This document shows, piece after piece, positions 33,673 to 45,826 of a stretch of 64,000 bases of DNA. Source of the stretch: Antitrichia curtipendula. Lineage: Eukaryota > Streptophyta > Bryopsida > Hypnales > Leucodontaceae. A program made the translations under genes and the position numbers. The notes beneath the pieces are model-generated. The model did not search any database. It was given only the letters and a program-made list of their open reading frames with translations, and was not told the origin of the DNA. Position 1 is the stretch's first letter; the number at the start of each line of letters is the position of its first letter. Location: positions 12,276,001-12,340,000 of the forward strand of contig OX579642.1 of assembly GCA_951230915.1 (NCBI GenBank), written 5' to 3'.

Positions 33673-36600
33673 TTAACACTGCCACGAACAAGCCTCCTTA
33701 ACATCCTCCATGCTTGCGGTCTGGGATTCGGACTGAGGCGAAGTGCAGCCAGACACAGAAGTCAAGACACAGGCTTCCCTAGGAACGCATGTGGGGCGTC
33801 TTCTCTCTGCCGAGCAGCCTCTGCGAGCCTCGTCCGATGAAGTACTTGGCGATACTGTGATGTAAGAGAATCATACGAGGGATTATGAGAGAGTATCACA
33901 AGAGAATACGAGAGGAATTAAGGGAGAGACTCCATCAACCATACAGTCCATTACAAGAGACTTCATTGACCATATAGATGAGTTGTAATTTGAGCTAAAT
34001 TTGATATAGTCCATTCGTCTATTGACATTTCGTTTTTTGCAATTGATATTCAGCTTCCCTTTAAAAAAAAAACGTGCAAACTTTGAGATGGTGCAAGTTT
34101 CTAGATTGTTGTAGGGAAAGGCTCTAGGTTCCCCTGTGTGGTGAATGGAACCTCAGTCTCCCTTCCTGTATGGTGAATGAAGACTTTACATTATATGTTA
34201 GAATCTACCGAGCACATGGAACAGAAGTGTCGACCCAAGAAACCGTCACGACGGCACGTCACTTCAAGAATGTCATCCACAACAATCGTGCTTACCGTAA
34301 TCAGTTGTTCCTTGACAAGTTGCTCCTGGTAAGTCTTCGCATCCTCGGCAACCTTGTCGCGCCGACGTTTCTCCTGGGCCCATTTGCCAAACAGGAGTTG
34401 GATCTGCGACGCATTGGGGCTGCCCCGGAATCCAACCGCTAGAGCCACAGCTTCGTCAACAGTGATCTCCCTGTAACCCTTATCCTGGAACGCCTCTAGC
34501 AAAACCTCTCGAGCCAATATCAAAGCATTTTCCTCCACGTTCAAGGACTCGGGCTCCGGTTGAAGCGAACTATTATGATGGACGGAGGGCTTCTTCGTGG
34601 CAGGAAGTGCCTGTTGGGCATCCTGTGTCGGACTAGCAGAGTCTGTGCGCTTCCGAAATCGGCCCCCCTATGCAGTGAAGAAATATGGAGAGGTCGAGTC
34701 AGAGTCTGAGTCTCTCTCTCGACAATGTCCAAACCATCATCAGACCACAATGATGTAATGTAAAGTCTCCATTCAAGTCTCCATACAGGTGAACTTTGAA
34801 CCATTTCCTACAACAATCTAGAAACTTGCACCATCTTCAGTTTTGCACATTTATTTTGTATGGTCAGCAGAGCATCTAATGTGCTGTATGGTCAATGGAA
34901 CCTCTACCTCAATTGCCTGGAAGATGGAAATGATAAGTGTACATACATACATGTATACATACATACCGCGGTAGGTTGTGCATGTGAACTGGAGCTCCCA
35001 GCAGGCTTGTCACTTCGACGTATGAGATTGGCCCAATTGCGAAACAGCTGCATGATCTGCATCGCATCCGGGTTGCCGTGGAATCGGGCCGCTAAAGAAA
35101 CAGTCTCGTCAAGAGTAATCTGCCTACAGCCCCACTCCACGAACACCTGTCTCAGAGCCGCTCGAGCAGATCTCCGAACCCAGCGTCTCGAACGTTTCTG
35201 ATACAATCCATAGGTACCATGTACCATGAGAAAAAGTAGGCCAAGTCCAAGGCAGGCCTCAATTCGGCGAAACCACACACGTACAGGACCTGAAGACTTC
35301 ATACATCCCAGGTAGCTTACCTCCCGACTGTACTTCGGCTGGGAAACACCAGGCGGTTGCTGGAGAGGCAGAGTGATGGACGGTTCCTCGTTGCCCAGCT
35401 GCTGGACAACAGATTGCTGCCCATCGGTTCCCCTAGCACATCCCACGCGCGCCCACCGAAGTCTGTTCCGAATGGCTTTGCTGAAAAAGGCCTGGTAAAA
35501 GAGAATAAGTACACATGGTCCAGGAAACAAAAATTTGACATTTGCAAGATGCCGAAAACTATGGTCATCAACACTATCCCATGTATCATACCTTCAAAAA
35601 TTGGCAGATATCTCCACAGGTCACGTGCTTCAAGACTCCAAACTTGTCAAAGTTCTTTAGAGAATTCAAGGCCTTATAAGTGAGGCCTGAGTCTACCATC
35701 AAACGTATGAAGAGCTCCGAGGTGAACAATGAACAAATCACATGGCTTGGAATGGTAGTAGCCACAGAGACTGACAGACGCATGCCTAACCACCACTCCC
35801 TTCTCCTCCGTGCCAAGGCACATTCTTCGCTACTCCATTCTGCAAGATGCAATCTATTACGCCAACTAACCGGTAAAGCCACACCCTCTCTAAATCCGCC
35901 GCTCCAAAAAAGCCTGGAAAAATATTCGAAGGCGCTGGATGGAGCCGCGTCGTCACATAGCTTTCCTACCAGTGGGCTCTGCAATGAAGCCCCATCCTGG
36001 GCACCTGCAGGTGGTGCCTTCTCTAAAGTCCGAGGCTGTGGCGAACACTCTGGCTCAACCCCAGAAATGGAATCTGGACTGGTTGGAGCGATATCAACAT
36101 GAGAAGACTCTGCAGTGACGCGAGACAGGACTAAATCAACTGTCTTCCGCTGCCGACTACAAACAGAGGTGTCAGCTCCTGCAATCGGAGGTAAGACTAA
36201 CTCATAGTATTTTCGAGGATTTCGACCATGAGAGGATTTCGAGAATTTCAGAACGATCTCCTCTTTGGGAGGTGGCAGAGAAGGAAGAACTTGCGGCATG
36301 GACCGACGAAGACGCTTTCGTGATGGGGTATCCAGATGTTCCATGGATGGAGGGCTAGGGTTGCCAGCACACACATCTGACCGACTACTTAGACCAACCA
36401 CTTGAACCTCTTTATCAAACAAGGGAGCCTCCTGCACATCCAAATGACAGTGCCAACAACCCCACCAACGAAGAATGAATTAGAGCTTATCTGGAAATTA
36501 GTAATAGATCATCTTTTAGCAACATCTTTTAGCATGGCTCGAAGACTGTAGACGCATGACCCAGGAACCACCAATAAGAAAAGGAATACCTGACACTTCA

Positions 36601-39600
36601 TGCAGGTTCGATTGAAATGAACAAATCGTGGCCGTGCCTGTCCCAGCATCGAAGCCGGAGCAGTTGACGAGGGCCAACACAAAGAAGATGCTCACAAAGC
36701 TACCATTCACATTCCATATCTATCTGACATGCAGAACATGTATGAACCACCTTTACACAAAAACGGACTGTGCTAACATAACACACGTCGTGCAATCAAG
36801 ATTTTATCCGATGCAACAAATATGTCTGAATGCCACCACCAAGCTCAAAGGCTCCTCCTACCTTGTTGATGGCCTCTTCTTCTGCACTTTTCGTTTCTGT
36901 CTCTTTCTCCTTCTTCCGAATCGGACGGAACGATGAAAAGTATTTCAAAACGATATCCTCATTGGGAGGGGGCAGACCATGAATGTCTGGCGGCATGGAC
37001 CGACGAAGCCGTTTTCGTGATGGGGTGTCCAGGTGGCGCATGGGGTCCGGAAGAGGACTGCCGTAAATCATATCCGGCCGTCCAACAGGTGTGGGATCAG
37101 GTACTTGGACCTGATCAACCTTTGTTTCGGTCTCCTTCTCCAGTTCTAGCTCAAGATCCTTCTCCTTCTGACGTTCCTTTTCTTTGTTCTCATTCTTTGG
37201 AGTGACCCTGTCCCTCTCCTCCTCAGTTGTCTCCATAGTCTGCTTCTCCCGATTCTGCTCAAAGGAGGGAACGCTTGAATTTCAACAATGAAATGGGCAA
37301 CCATAACAATAACAAGTTGAGTGCACTTGAGTTCCACGAGCATACAGACCACTTCTGTACAGCTGGTGACTTTAACTATACAACGCACGTCTGCATGCTA
37401 ATGGAGTTGTCCATCAAGATCTAGTAGGTCGTGAAATTCGGTAGTGGAAACTTAGCCGCCATTGTAGATACAGTAGGACTTCAATGGCAATGTAAAACTC
37501 CAAAATACAACGCCATGAACTCTAGTAAGCTTCCTGCTGCTGCTTCAGCCCAGGAGCACAAGCAATAGCCCGCGATCGACAGTCCTGAATAGGGAGCAGA
37601 CACACTCTACAGAAGGACACGACATTTTACGGGTCAACCCAAGAAGATTCATTACTTGGTGTGATCGATGGGGGACCCGAAAAGACCCAGATATTATCCG
37701 GGTGTGCCTCATATTCATGACTGATGCCTCACAAGTCATAGTAGAGGAAACAAATTGACTTGTTGATTTGTCATTCTGATGCAAAACTAACCTGCAAGTG
37801 GACACTGTTCACAAAATATACACTTGGGTCTTCGATTGATCTGCACCGTGACCAAAGACCCAAATTAACAAAACTCGAATGCCACAACAAAAAGTATCGA
37901 TCACATACTAGTGTACACGCCACCAACACTTAACTGATAAGATGATTCTACTCGAGATGCACGACTTCACAGCTTAAAAGATGGAAAAGCACATCCTTCA
38001 AGTCCTTATTTCTGTCAGTGAATACCCAGCAAAAATATCCAAACCCCAGCCTGATTCGTTTTACGTGAACCACAAAAGAGTTCAAAAGCAGAGACCTGTT
38101 AGACGATTAGAAGCACAGAAGAATCTCAAGAAAACCAACGGGCTGCTTCCAAAAACAAGTAGCCCGGGAAGCAGCCGAACAAATCTCATTTAGGTCAGGA
38201 ACACGTGGCCTAACCGAAAACTATTTCAATCGAGTGCTTCACGTACCTGACAAGCAAAGCATGATTCCTGAGTGTTGCAAAAAACTCGTTAACTCCACCA
38301 GCATGGAAGTATAAAGGTGGGAATGAAAGACCTGCACAGCGAAGAGAATGCCCATCAATGTTTGTCCAAGACTCTAAACCTCAAAAAACAGGAGAGGAAA
38401 CGTAGCTTGAAAAGATATATTCTACAGAAGAATCACTGCTACGTAATGCTAAATTTGTATAACTGGACATAAAGATCGAGTACATACGCGAATGAAAAAG
38501 CGGCTGGAGTCAAAGCCTGGACATCCCAAATTATCCCTCGGCCACGACTTACAAGGATGGAATTCAACAACAGGATTAAGAACGAAATACCTGACGTAAG
38601 GACAATGATGATGTACTGCAACCCAACCGATGGGGTATGACGACGAATTGAGCGGATCTCAGCCAGAGAAACTGCACGAATCGTATGCGAATTTTTATCT
38701 GTGAAACGTATACAAAATCAACCATTCAGAAGAATGGTATCTCCCAACTTGAGACTGAACACGTACATTTCAGAACTTCAGAGAGCATGGAATGAGGCAT
38801 ATCATATTACCGCTGAAGTGTTAACTCCTCAAGCCCTACACACACCTTTCTCTGTAGTTCTCCAATCTGTGGACCCACGACGCCCGCCGGCATCAGAAGG
38901 GGGAGGAGGGGTCCATGTCTGCAACAGACACAATTGCAAGCAAGTTTCAACGGCAGATTGCAAGACCCGCCCTCCGCCTTCAAATTCGAACAAAATGCAT
39001 CTTAAAAAATGGTTTCAAATACAACGGCAAGCTTCAAGAGAGTGTGGCAAACCAAAGAGTAGCTCCTAACCCTACCAGAAATAGTGAAGGCCCCAGTTTC
39101 GTCAGTCGAAGCAGACCGTTGATACGTTCACAGGCATACCGAGCTGGGTGTATGGAGACGTTGTCCTTCATAAAAACAACTTCACACGAGTCCAAACCTC
39201 CATCTCCAACCACCGACTTCCCTGTCTCACTTCCTGGGATTTCAACCTGTGAAAGTCATAAGACAAATAGCCTGAGTTGTGGCTCCCCACACCAATCGCC
39301 ATAAGAGGAATGCCACAAGAATAACAAATTTAAGGGGTTGACAAACTAAAAACAGGATCAGCGTGTAACGCCAAATGCGGGCCATAGCAGTTCTGATACG
39401 AAGATATTTGCACGCGAATATCTGAAGTTCAAAATCGGCTCAGAATTTTCAAGAAATCAGAGACTGCGTACTGGATCCATCAGTGACAGACGAAGACCTA
39501 CATTATCCATGCCCCACACTGCTAAGACAATGGAAATCAGCACAATCGAAACTATCACATAGTGCCCTTGTTCTAGTGGATCCACCAAAACTGTTCACTC

Positions 39601-39828
39601 ATGGCGAGTGCGCTCGAAGTCCGACATCTAAATTCGCAAACAGCCAACCTGGAACACCACCACTCTGCAGTTCAAGATCTACATGCTGATTACCAAAGCC
39701 CTCCAACTGTTCTCTTCCATACCGAGGTTTAGATTTACCTGGAAAGTCTTCGTGGGTGTGATTTTCTGAGATGACTGAGAATCGTCGACCTCTTCGACAA
39801 AGTCACTGGAGTCCACAGATGGCCCCAT
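33673..39828 (-). CDS. TBC1D15-type Rab-binding domain chimera, no TBC
   Basis: Minus-strand exons: 39828-39739, 39246-39076, 38918-38846, 38698-38591, 38331-38247, 37840-37792, 37254-36862, 36637-36590, 36431-35592, 35491-34967, 34667-34296 and 33732-33673. All phases agree, giving 937 residues. Exons 1-6 match the N-terminal Rab-binding domain (DUF3548) of plant TBC1D15/17-like RabGAPs: VVFMKDNVSIHP, RINGLLRLTKLGPSLFL, IRSIRRHTPSVGLQYIIIVL and FPPLYFHAGGV. The TBC catalytic domain that should follow is absent. Instead exon 7 (Lys/Glu-rich) and exon 9 each carry HLDTPSRKRLRRSMP. Exon 10 has a membrane segment (CLGLGLLFLMVHGTYGLY). Exons 10 and 11 each carry a related helical module ending near ITLDETVSLAARF or ITVDEAVALAVGF. 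I do not recognise the C-terminal part. Exon 7 may instead start a second gene, since the 537-base gap before it could be a promoter. The last exon is least certain. Confidence 0.65.
34074..34848. repeat. Inverted repeat flanking one exon
   Basis: The arms at 34074-34197 and 34751-34848 are inverted copies with gaps. They share GATGGTGCAAGTTTCTAGAT, then TGTTGTAGG, then CCTGTATGG and AGACTTTACATTA. They enclose exon 11 (34296-34667) of the minus-strand gene and lie in its two flanking introns. Confidence 0.8.
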
Positions 39829-40450
39829 CGATTGTCCTCCGATCCAATTACTGCAATTCATGTTTTGAAAGAGAAGGCACAAAGTCGATGAACCCCAAGT
39901 AGACCGTGACCAAATCCACGTTAATCGACGCCCCGCATGCTTGTGGTTGCTGAGACTCTGGACCCAACTTAGGCATTCCACTGACCCAGTGCCGCGATCC
40001 AAACGCCGCGAGTAAGCTCACCACAAACCTCGCTCCACCTCTTCCACGAAAACAGCACAAATGTAGCGAACGCAGTCACAATTCAAGTACCATCCGCACA
40101 CATCGCCCTGCATCATTTGCAATTGGCCATGGAAACACGATCTCGGAAAAGTAGAACTGAGATAGAGCTGCCACCAACTGACTGACCCCAGTCGTACCGT
40201 CAGGGCCACCCACCGACACCAAAGATGGGCCAACAAGAGGAGAAATGGCACCCCAAAAGCTCGAATCTTGGGTCAACAAATCGATCCTGCTGGTGTCAAA
40301 TTAAAAAGCAAAACTGCTTGAGTGGAATGACGATGAAATGGCGACGATTGGCGAAGGAAGGATGGCCTAGGCAGAAAGTAAGGGAGGAGTGAGGGTTTCT
40401 GATTCTACGGGAAGACCATAGCCAGGGTCATCGCCACGCCGACACCGCCT
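39829..40450 (-). promoter_or_regulatory. 5' leader and promoter of the Rab-binding gene
   Basis: An acceptor-like ATTGCAG about 20 bases before the chosen ATG suggests an intron in the 5' leader. Composition is balanced here, unlike the AT-rich gaps. An alternative in-frame upstream ATG at 40002 would add 58 residues, but it would read through that acceptor, so I prefer 39828. Confidence 0.45.
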
Positions 40451-41230
40451 TCATGAAGTCTGCCCTGCGCCTGAAATCCGGCACACGCCAAGATGGGTCT
40501 ACAGATCTACGAACTTAGAAATCGGAAATTCTTGAAATCGTAGATTTGCACTTGGATTGTGGTAATGATGCGTGCGGTCCCACGCAAACAGTGCTTTAGC
40601 AAATTCGGCTGACGTTCAGCTTCAACTCAGTCACCGACATTTATCACTAGTGTAGCGATAACGTGACCATAGGTGTTTGCGTATCGTAACTTAGTTCTCT
40701 TAAGTCACAATTATCAATCTTTCAGTTCGGGGGCCAGCATTCTTCAAGTAGCGATGATTTCTGCGTTTTTTGATTGTTTGGAATGGTTAACAATGTCATG
40801 GCTCGAATGTGCTGTTGCAGGAAAGTAAACGCAAAAATTTTGCTCCAGCCATCCATCATTAACTGGATACAACCTCACCTTTAGTTTCACACCAACCGAT
40901 TTAGCCACTTCGAACCACCAAAGTTACAACGCCAATTCGGAGGACACCGACACCCCAGCTGATAGTAAACGTTTAAATATATAACCTCGATAACATACCA
41001 TGCCTGTGCACAAAGGCAGTGTGCTTTGACCACATAAGTGTAGCCAGATTTAGACCATTGACGCTTTTAATTTACAGATAAAACTACCCCAACCAAAAAC
41101 CGCTAGTGGGACAATCCAAAGTATTACGAACCAAAACTGGCAGAGATGCAAAGGATGCCTTTCTAGATTAAAGAGGTAGACATGATTGCTGCTGGCCACA
41201 ACCCCCACTCAGTTAAGTTGTATTCCCCGA
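40451..41230. other. Intergenic DNA between tandem minus genes
   Basis: This should contain the 3' end of the C2H2-membrane gene, whose stop is at 41231-41233, and the distal promoter of the Rab-binding gene. I see nothing else in it. Confidence 0.5.
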
Positions 41231-44200
41231 TCAATCCTTCTGCACTTTTGAGGAAGGTCTGCTTGACGCTCGTCGCAAACCCTTAATCAATAGGCTAGCT
41301 TCCCTGATCAAGTACAAAAGATGTATCAGGATTAAATTCAGTTCCAGATAAGGTCAGTTCAGAAGGGCTCAGGCATCGAAAATTTGAAGTGCCTACGCAG
41401 AGCTTCAATCTTGGTAACAATTAAAGCACGACTAAGATTCATATCAAAACACATAAATAAAACACAAATAGAAGGCTACCATACAAAATTTATTACTATC
41501 AGTGTTATTTTGTTCAGTTCAATGAGAAAGCGAACAATTTATGATCTTGCTAAGCATGCCTGAATTAAGATGAAAAGGTGACGAAATATCACGTACCGTT
41601 TATGCAAATAGACCACTAAGTAAAAGATTGCTAGTACCACAAGGGTAAACAATGATAACGCAAAGAATAGTGATTTGTTCCTGTTTATCTGCATCAGTAA
41701 AACAAAAGTGACAATACTAAGCATCCCCGCATCATCAGATACAAAAACAGAAGGATTGTAAATCAAACACAGTCGTAAAACAAGAACTGCATTTACCTAT
41801 CCCGATTCCTAAAGATAATGAGGAATATGGCATATCTATTAAATTTGGTCACAGTGTCATAGAAACAGATTAAGTTTGAGATAGAGTGAACAATAACCAT
41901 CCACATGTGACTCGCGCATGCAGATGAAAAGGTTTTAAGCAAGGAGAAAATATTGCAATGCAATCACCTCCAACACTAAGGAGTTTAAGAATGTTAAGAG
42001 AAAATACCCCACTTCCCCTTGGAAAGATCTTCAACTTCTTCTTACAAGTATGGGCATCACAAAATTGCCGCTTGAAAAAATCTGAGTTGAATTATCAAAT
42101 CAAGAATTTGAGTTAAGAAAAACGGTGTAAAAGACTTATTGCTCGACAAAGGAATCTGCTTCGTTTTACAATGACATTGCCATGATATCAGATGGACAAA
42201 GACTGACAAGAATCTTCGCAACTGATACCAAAAGCGTAAGAGGATTCACACCGTTTAATCTCTGCGCAACTGGGCTTTGCTCAGCTGGAAAGCAAGTATT
42301 TGCCAAGATCTGTTCCGATTCACAGTTGCAACAACCTAAATCATTAGACCAATATACAAACCAGCCAGGTATTTGACCTGCCTCTTCGATGAAACCATGT
42401 CATAGTGTACTTCATTCATAAAATATGACCCAATTCAACTACTTTGACCAGGTCTCAAAGTCTCAAATCCTCAGCCGCAGTTGCGCTTACAAAAGACAAT
42501 CTATACCATATCCTATCATGCAACATGCCTTTTTTCTAATATGCAGATTTACTTCGTTTCAATCACTTTCATTTCATTCAATCACTTAAGAAAGTATTCC
42601 GTTCATCTATCACCTTCCGATCTCAACTGTTGTTGCAAAAACAGTTCATGTCCAATGTGCATAACTAAATCTTGTGAGAGAACCTACCCACCTCACAAAA
42701 ATGACGATTCTTTTCGACAACAGCCGGCTTGCACGTTGCCTTTTGCGTCTTCGGCTCAGATGATAAACTATTAAAATAGTCACAATGTAAAGCTCCACAA
42801 GCATCTGCTAAACACCTATTTGAGCTCTGCAATGCAAACCATATTCCAAAAAATTATTTTCAAGACAAGAAAGAATGGCTCACAAACAGAAGTCCGCATA
42901 AGAATCGCAGCAGTCACACTACTGATCAAGACAACGATGGTAGCAATCAGTCTCCATATAAAAGCATCCCAGGAAGCATCAAATACGAAGTTAACAAATA
43001 CCAACTGAGAAACACATCGTTAACTCGAGAAAAAACTCACCGTCTCAAGCTTTTCGGAGTGCCGGTTATCAAAATGCAAGTCCAAAAAGTCTCGAGATCT
43101 GAAAACTTTCTTGCAATACCGACACTGCCATTGCATAGGCCGCAGTTCATCTACATTCTCCTCTTGCTCATGGAAAACGTCATTGTCAGGGTGAAGACGG
43201 CAGTTTTTAGGCAGGGTATACTTTTGGGAATCCACAAATGGCATTAAGTACTGTCACAAATTCGACGCCAAGCATGTCAGTTAAACATCAAGAAAGTCAA
43301 TCTCATCATATCGTTTGAGTTCTCGCCCTAATGGTAAGTTCATCCGTTCGAATCGCTAAAGGAATAAACATGACTAAACTAAGGTTTATAAATTTCTGCA
43401 ACTAACAATAAAGCTGTCTACTCATATTCAGCACTACAAGACATGCCACTTCTAAGCAATACTGAAATTTCACAAGACTTAGTTCATCAAACTTAAGAAA
43501 GAGAATCTGCTATTACATGTGTAGTGTAACATCGAGTAGACAAAATATTCTTACTGATTGGACATCTTTTTGAACCCAAAAAATGGAGATTACTCATTAT
43601 TAAATAATTCAGAGCTGCTTCATACACTAACAAGCCAACAAAATACACAACTGAGAAATTCCTCTGCATCTCTGAGTCTAATGCAAGACGACCGTGAAAT
43701 AAATCATAAAAAAACCCAGAGGCTAGAGGAAGATAGGCACACCTCAGAAACAACAGCTCGGACTGTCCTACTCCGTGACCTAGAACAATGAATTCGACCC
43801 TTTTCTTCTTGCAATTGCCTCTGCCTATCATGCCAAGAACCTCGTCAATTACATCACGAGAGTTCCCACCGCATAACAACTCTTACAGCATGTCATCGAA
43901 CAAAGAGCAGCACGCACATCCTACTAGCAAAACAACACATGTAGACAAGAATCACAACACTCAAAACGCACCTTTCCTCTGTTACCCTGTAAATCCCCTG
44001 CATGGCCAAAACAGAATTTAAATTAGCCTTCAAGTACATACAAGCTAGACCTACAGAGCACAACTTGACGACTCGGACATCCACAAGGTGATAAAAGAAT
44101 GATGCCCAGCGACAAGCATCAATACCGGATACGCAAGCGTTTATAAACAAGCCCGCATCATGTCATATGTAACATCATGATCTGCACAACTCCTGACAAC

Positions 44201-44390
44201 TAAAGAATTAAGTTTTACACCAAAGTGGCAATTGTCTCTACCATTGAATCGAAGGAGTAACGAATATCTGATGAATGACCAGAAAATTGTGCACGTTACT
44301 TACAGCAGATGCAACGAAAGCGCTTGAACACAAAGCCAGCAACAGAAGAATCAGCACAAAGGCGTGCGTGCTCCAGTTTCTCCTCATCAT
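41231..44390 (-). CDS. Signal-peptide C2H2 finger membrane protein
   Basis: Minus-strand exons: 44390-44304, 43997-43986, 43250-43041, 42826-42692, 42309-42252, 42081-42008, 41688-41597 and 41303-41231. Phases are consistent over 741 bases, giving 246 residues. Residues 1-29 are a signal peptide (FVLILLLLALCSSAFVASA). Exon 3 holds one C2H2 finger: CRYCKKVF, eleven residues further HFDNRH. Then come Cys-rich stretches CLADACGALHCDYF, ANTCFPAEQSP and FCDAHTCKKK. Exon 7 is a membrane span (FFALSLFTLVVLAIFYLVVY). The tail REASLLIKGLRRASSRPSS is basic. The finger and Cys cluster would therefore face the ER lumen or cell exterior, odd for a DNA-binding-type finger; a disulfide or zinc structural role is more likely. 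Uncharacterised proteins of this layout exist in land plants from memory. The 12-base exon 2 is the least sure part; skipping it keeps phase. The next minus gene lies downstream. Confidence 0.8.
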
Positions 44391-45450
44391 TGAGTTCTTT
44401 CTCTTTACGCAACTCCTCCCTTCTCAAGTGCCACTTACGCACCACTAAATATACTTCACAGTTCCCTCCACAGTTGGACCATTCAAACCCTCAACCCTAA
44501 AACTTGTCAGAAAAAGAGTTCTGAGCATAGTATCACGATCAACACCCCATTGCATCTCATAGCAGGCAGTGCAAAACTGCCATTATTTCCGTATCTACAC
44601 CCAATACTCTCATTCCCACTGGAGGCTCCTTCTACTGCGTTACCACCAACCAATCCTTCCAGTCGGCAAACCGCCCCTGAACCCTCAAATCCCTGTTGAA
44701 CCTCTCAAAAACCTTGTCAAAATTCAGCAGTACGAAACGCTTCGATAAGTAACCAAAATCGCTCCTTTCACTGCATCTTCACTGAATTCGTGATCTCCCA
44801 CCTTAAAAAACGCAAGCACTCCGCCCTTCCACTACCAAACCAAAATTTGGTTACAAACCCTAAAATTTGCACCATGCAGCGAAGCTCAAAATGGCATTGC
44901 AGTTTCGTCAAGCAAGAATTCCGATCATCGGAAGATTGAGAGAAGAACGTCTGGACTTTCCGCGAGACTGTGATTCCGATGTGAGCAAGAGGCTGAATTG
45001 AGGCAGGTGCCTCCCTTGGGATGAAACGATTGGAAGCCAACGCAGCCACCGATGAAATGAAGTCCCTGAAGCTTCCGAAGGCAACTGAGCGTGAATCCCA
45101 AGAGGAGATGACTCAATTCAGACAGAAAATCGCGACAGTCGGTCGGGCAACGAAACTCAAGGCCGGGGCCAAATCAGAACTCAGGGAGAGGAATCTGCAT
45201 CCGATTCTGGAGTGTCGAAGCAAGCAGGTCAAAACGAAGACAAAGTCATGAACCGAAGCACTCCCAAATCCAGAACAGGCACGTTGGGTGCCGCAATTCA
45301 CCAGCAAATGGCGAAGATGCTCGCTGGGCAGAAGGTATTCTGCGGTGGTACCATACCTGACAGAATCGTATCGAGACCGTATTTGAGGAAGGGCGGGGAG
45401 ATGAGAGCAGGGTTCGCCGAGTCGCAGTTGCGCTAGAATCCCCGGATTCC
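44391..45450. other. Promoter region and ambiguous small ORFs
   Basis: It is upstream of the minus-strand C2H2-membrane gene and less AT-rich than the following gap. On the + strand 45021-45251 reads as a Lys/Glu-rich 76-residue frame starting MKRLEANAATDEM. It overlaps a second frame at 45212-45436 with QQMAKMLAGQKVF. On the - strand 45457-45113 is also open. No frame has a recognisable domain, so this may be leader exons of the minus gene or a small divergent gene. Confidence 0.3.
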
Positions 45451-45717
45451 CTGCCAAATGGTGACCTAATAAGCTACGATTTGTCCTATTTGCTTTTGGG
45501 CGGAAATTAGCGTCACGTAGAAAATTAGTGTCACCATAAAAAAAATTGTTTTTTTCAGAATTAGTTCATCAAACACAATAATATGTCAACGCATGAATTC
45601 AAAATAGTGTGACCTTGGTAATTATTATTATTGAGCTCATCAAAACTTTCATTTACTATACCTAATAATTAATGTCAACAAAAAAATTCCATCAAATATA
45701 TTCTAAAACTTTATAGT

Positions 45718-45826
45718 TTGTTTTTTTGCATGGCATTTAATTGCTTCTAAAACTCTATATTATAGTTTGTCAAATCTTTACTTTCTTTAAAGCAATAAAA
45801 TGCCATGCAAAAAAACACTAACCTTG
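45718..45826. repeat. Short inverted repeat
   Basis: The left arm GTTTTTTTGCATGGCATTT is mirrored by AAATGCCATGCAAAAAAAC at about 45805-45823, with a further pairing of ATTGCTT and AAGCAAT nearby. The loop is about 55 bases. It could be a short MITE. Confidence 0.7.

Noticed and set aside
35680..36102. 140-residue + strand open frame
   Set aside because: It is antisense to exon 9 of the minus-strand Rab-binding chimera, which has consistent splice borders and a repeated motif.
43330..43375. tRNA-like GTTCGAATCG box
   Set aside because: No matching A box, anticodon stem or acceptor stem could be found around it.
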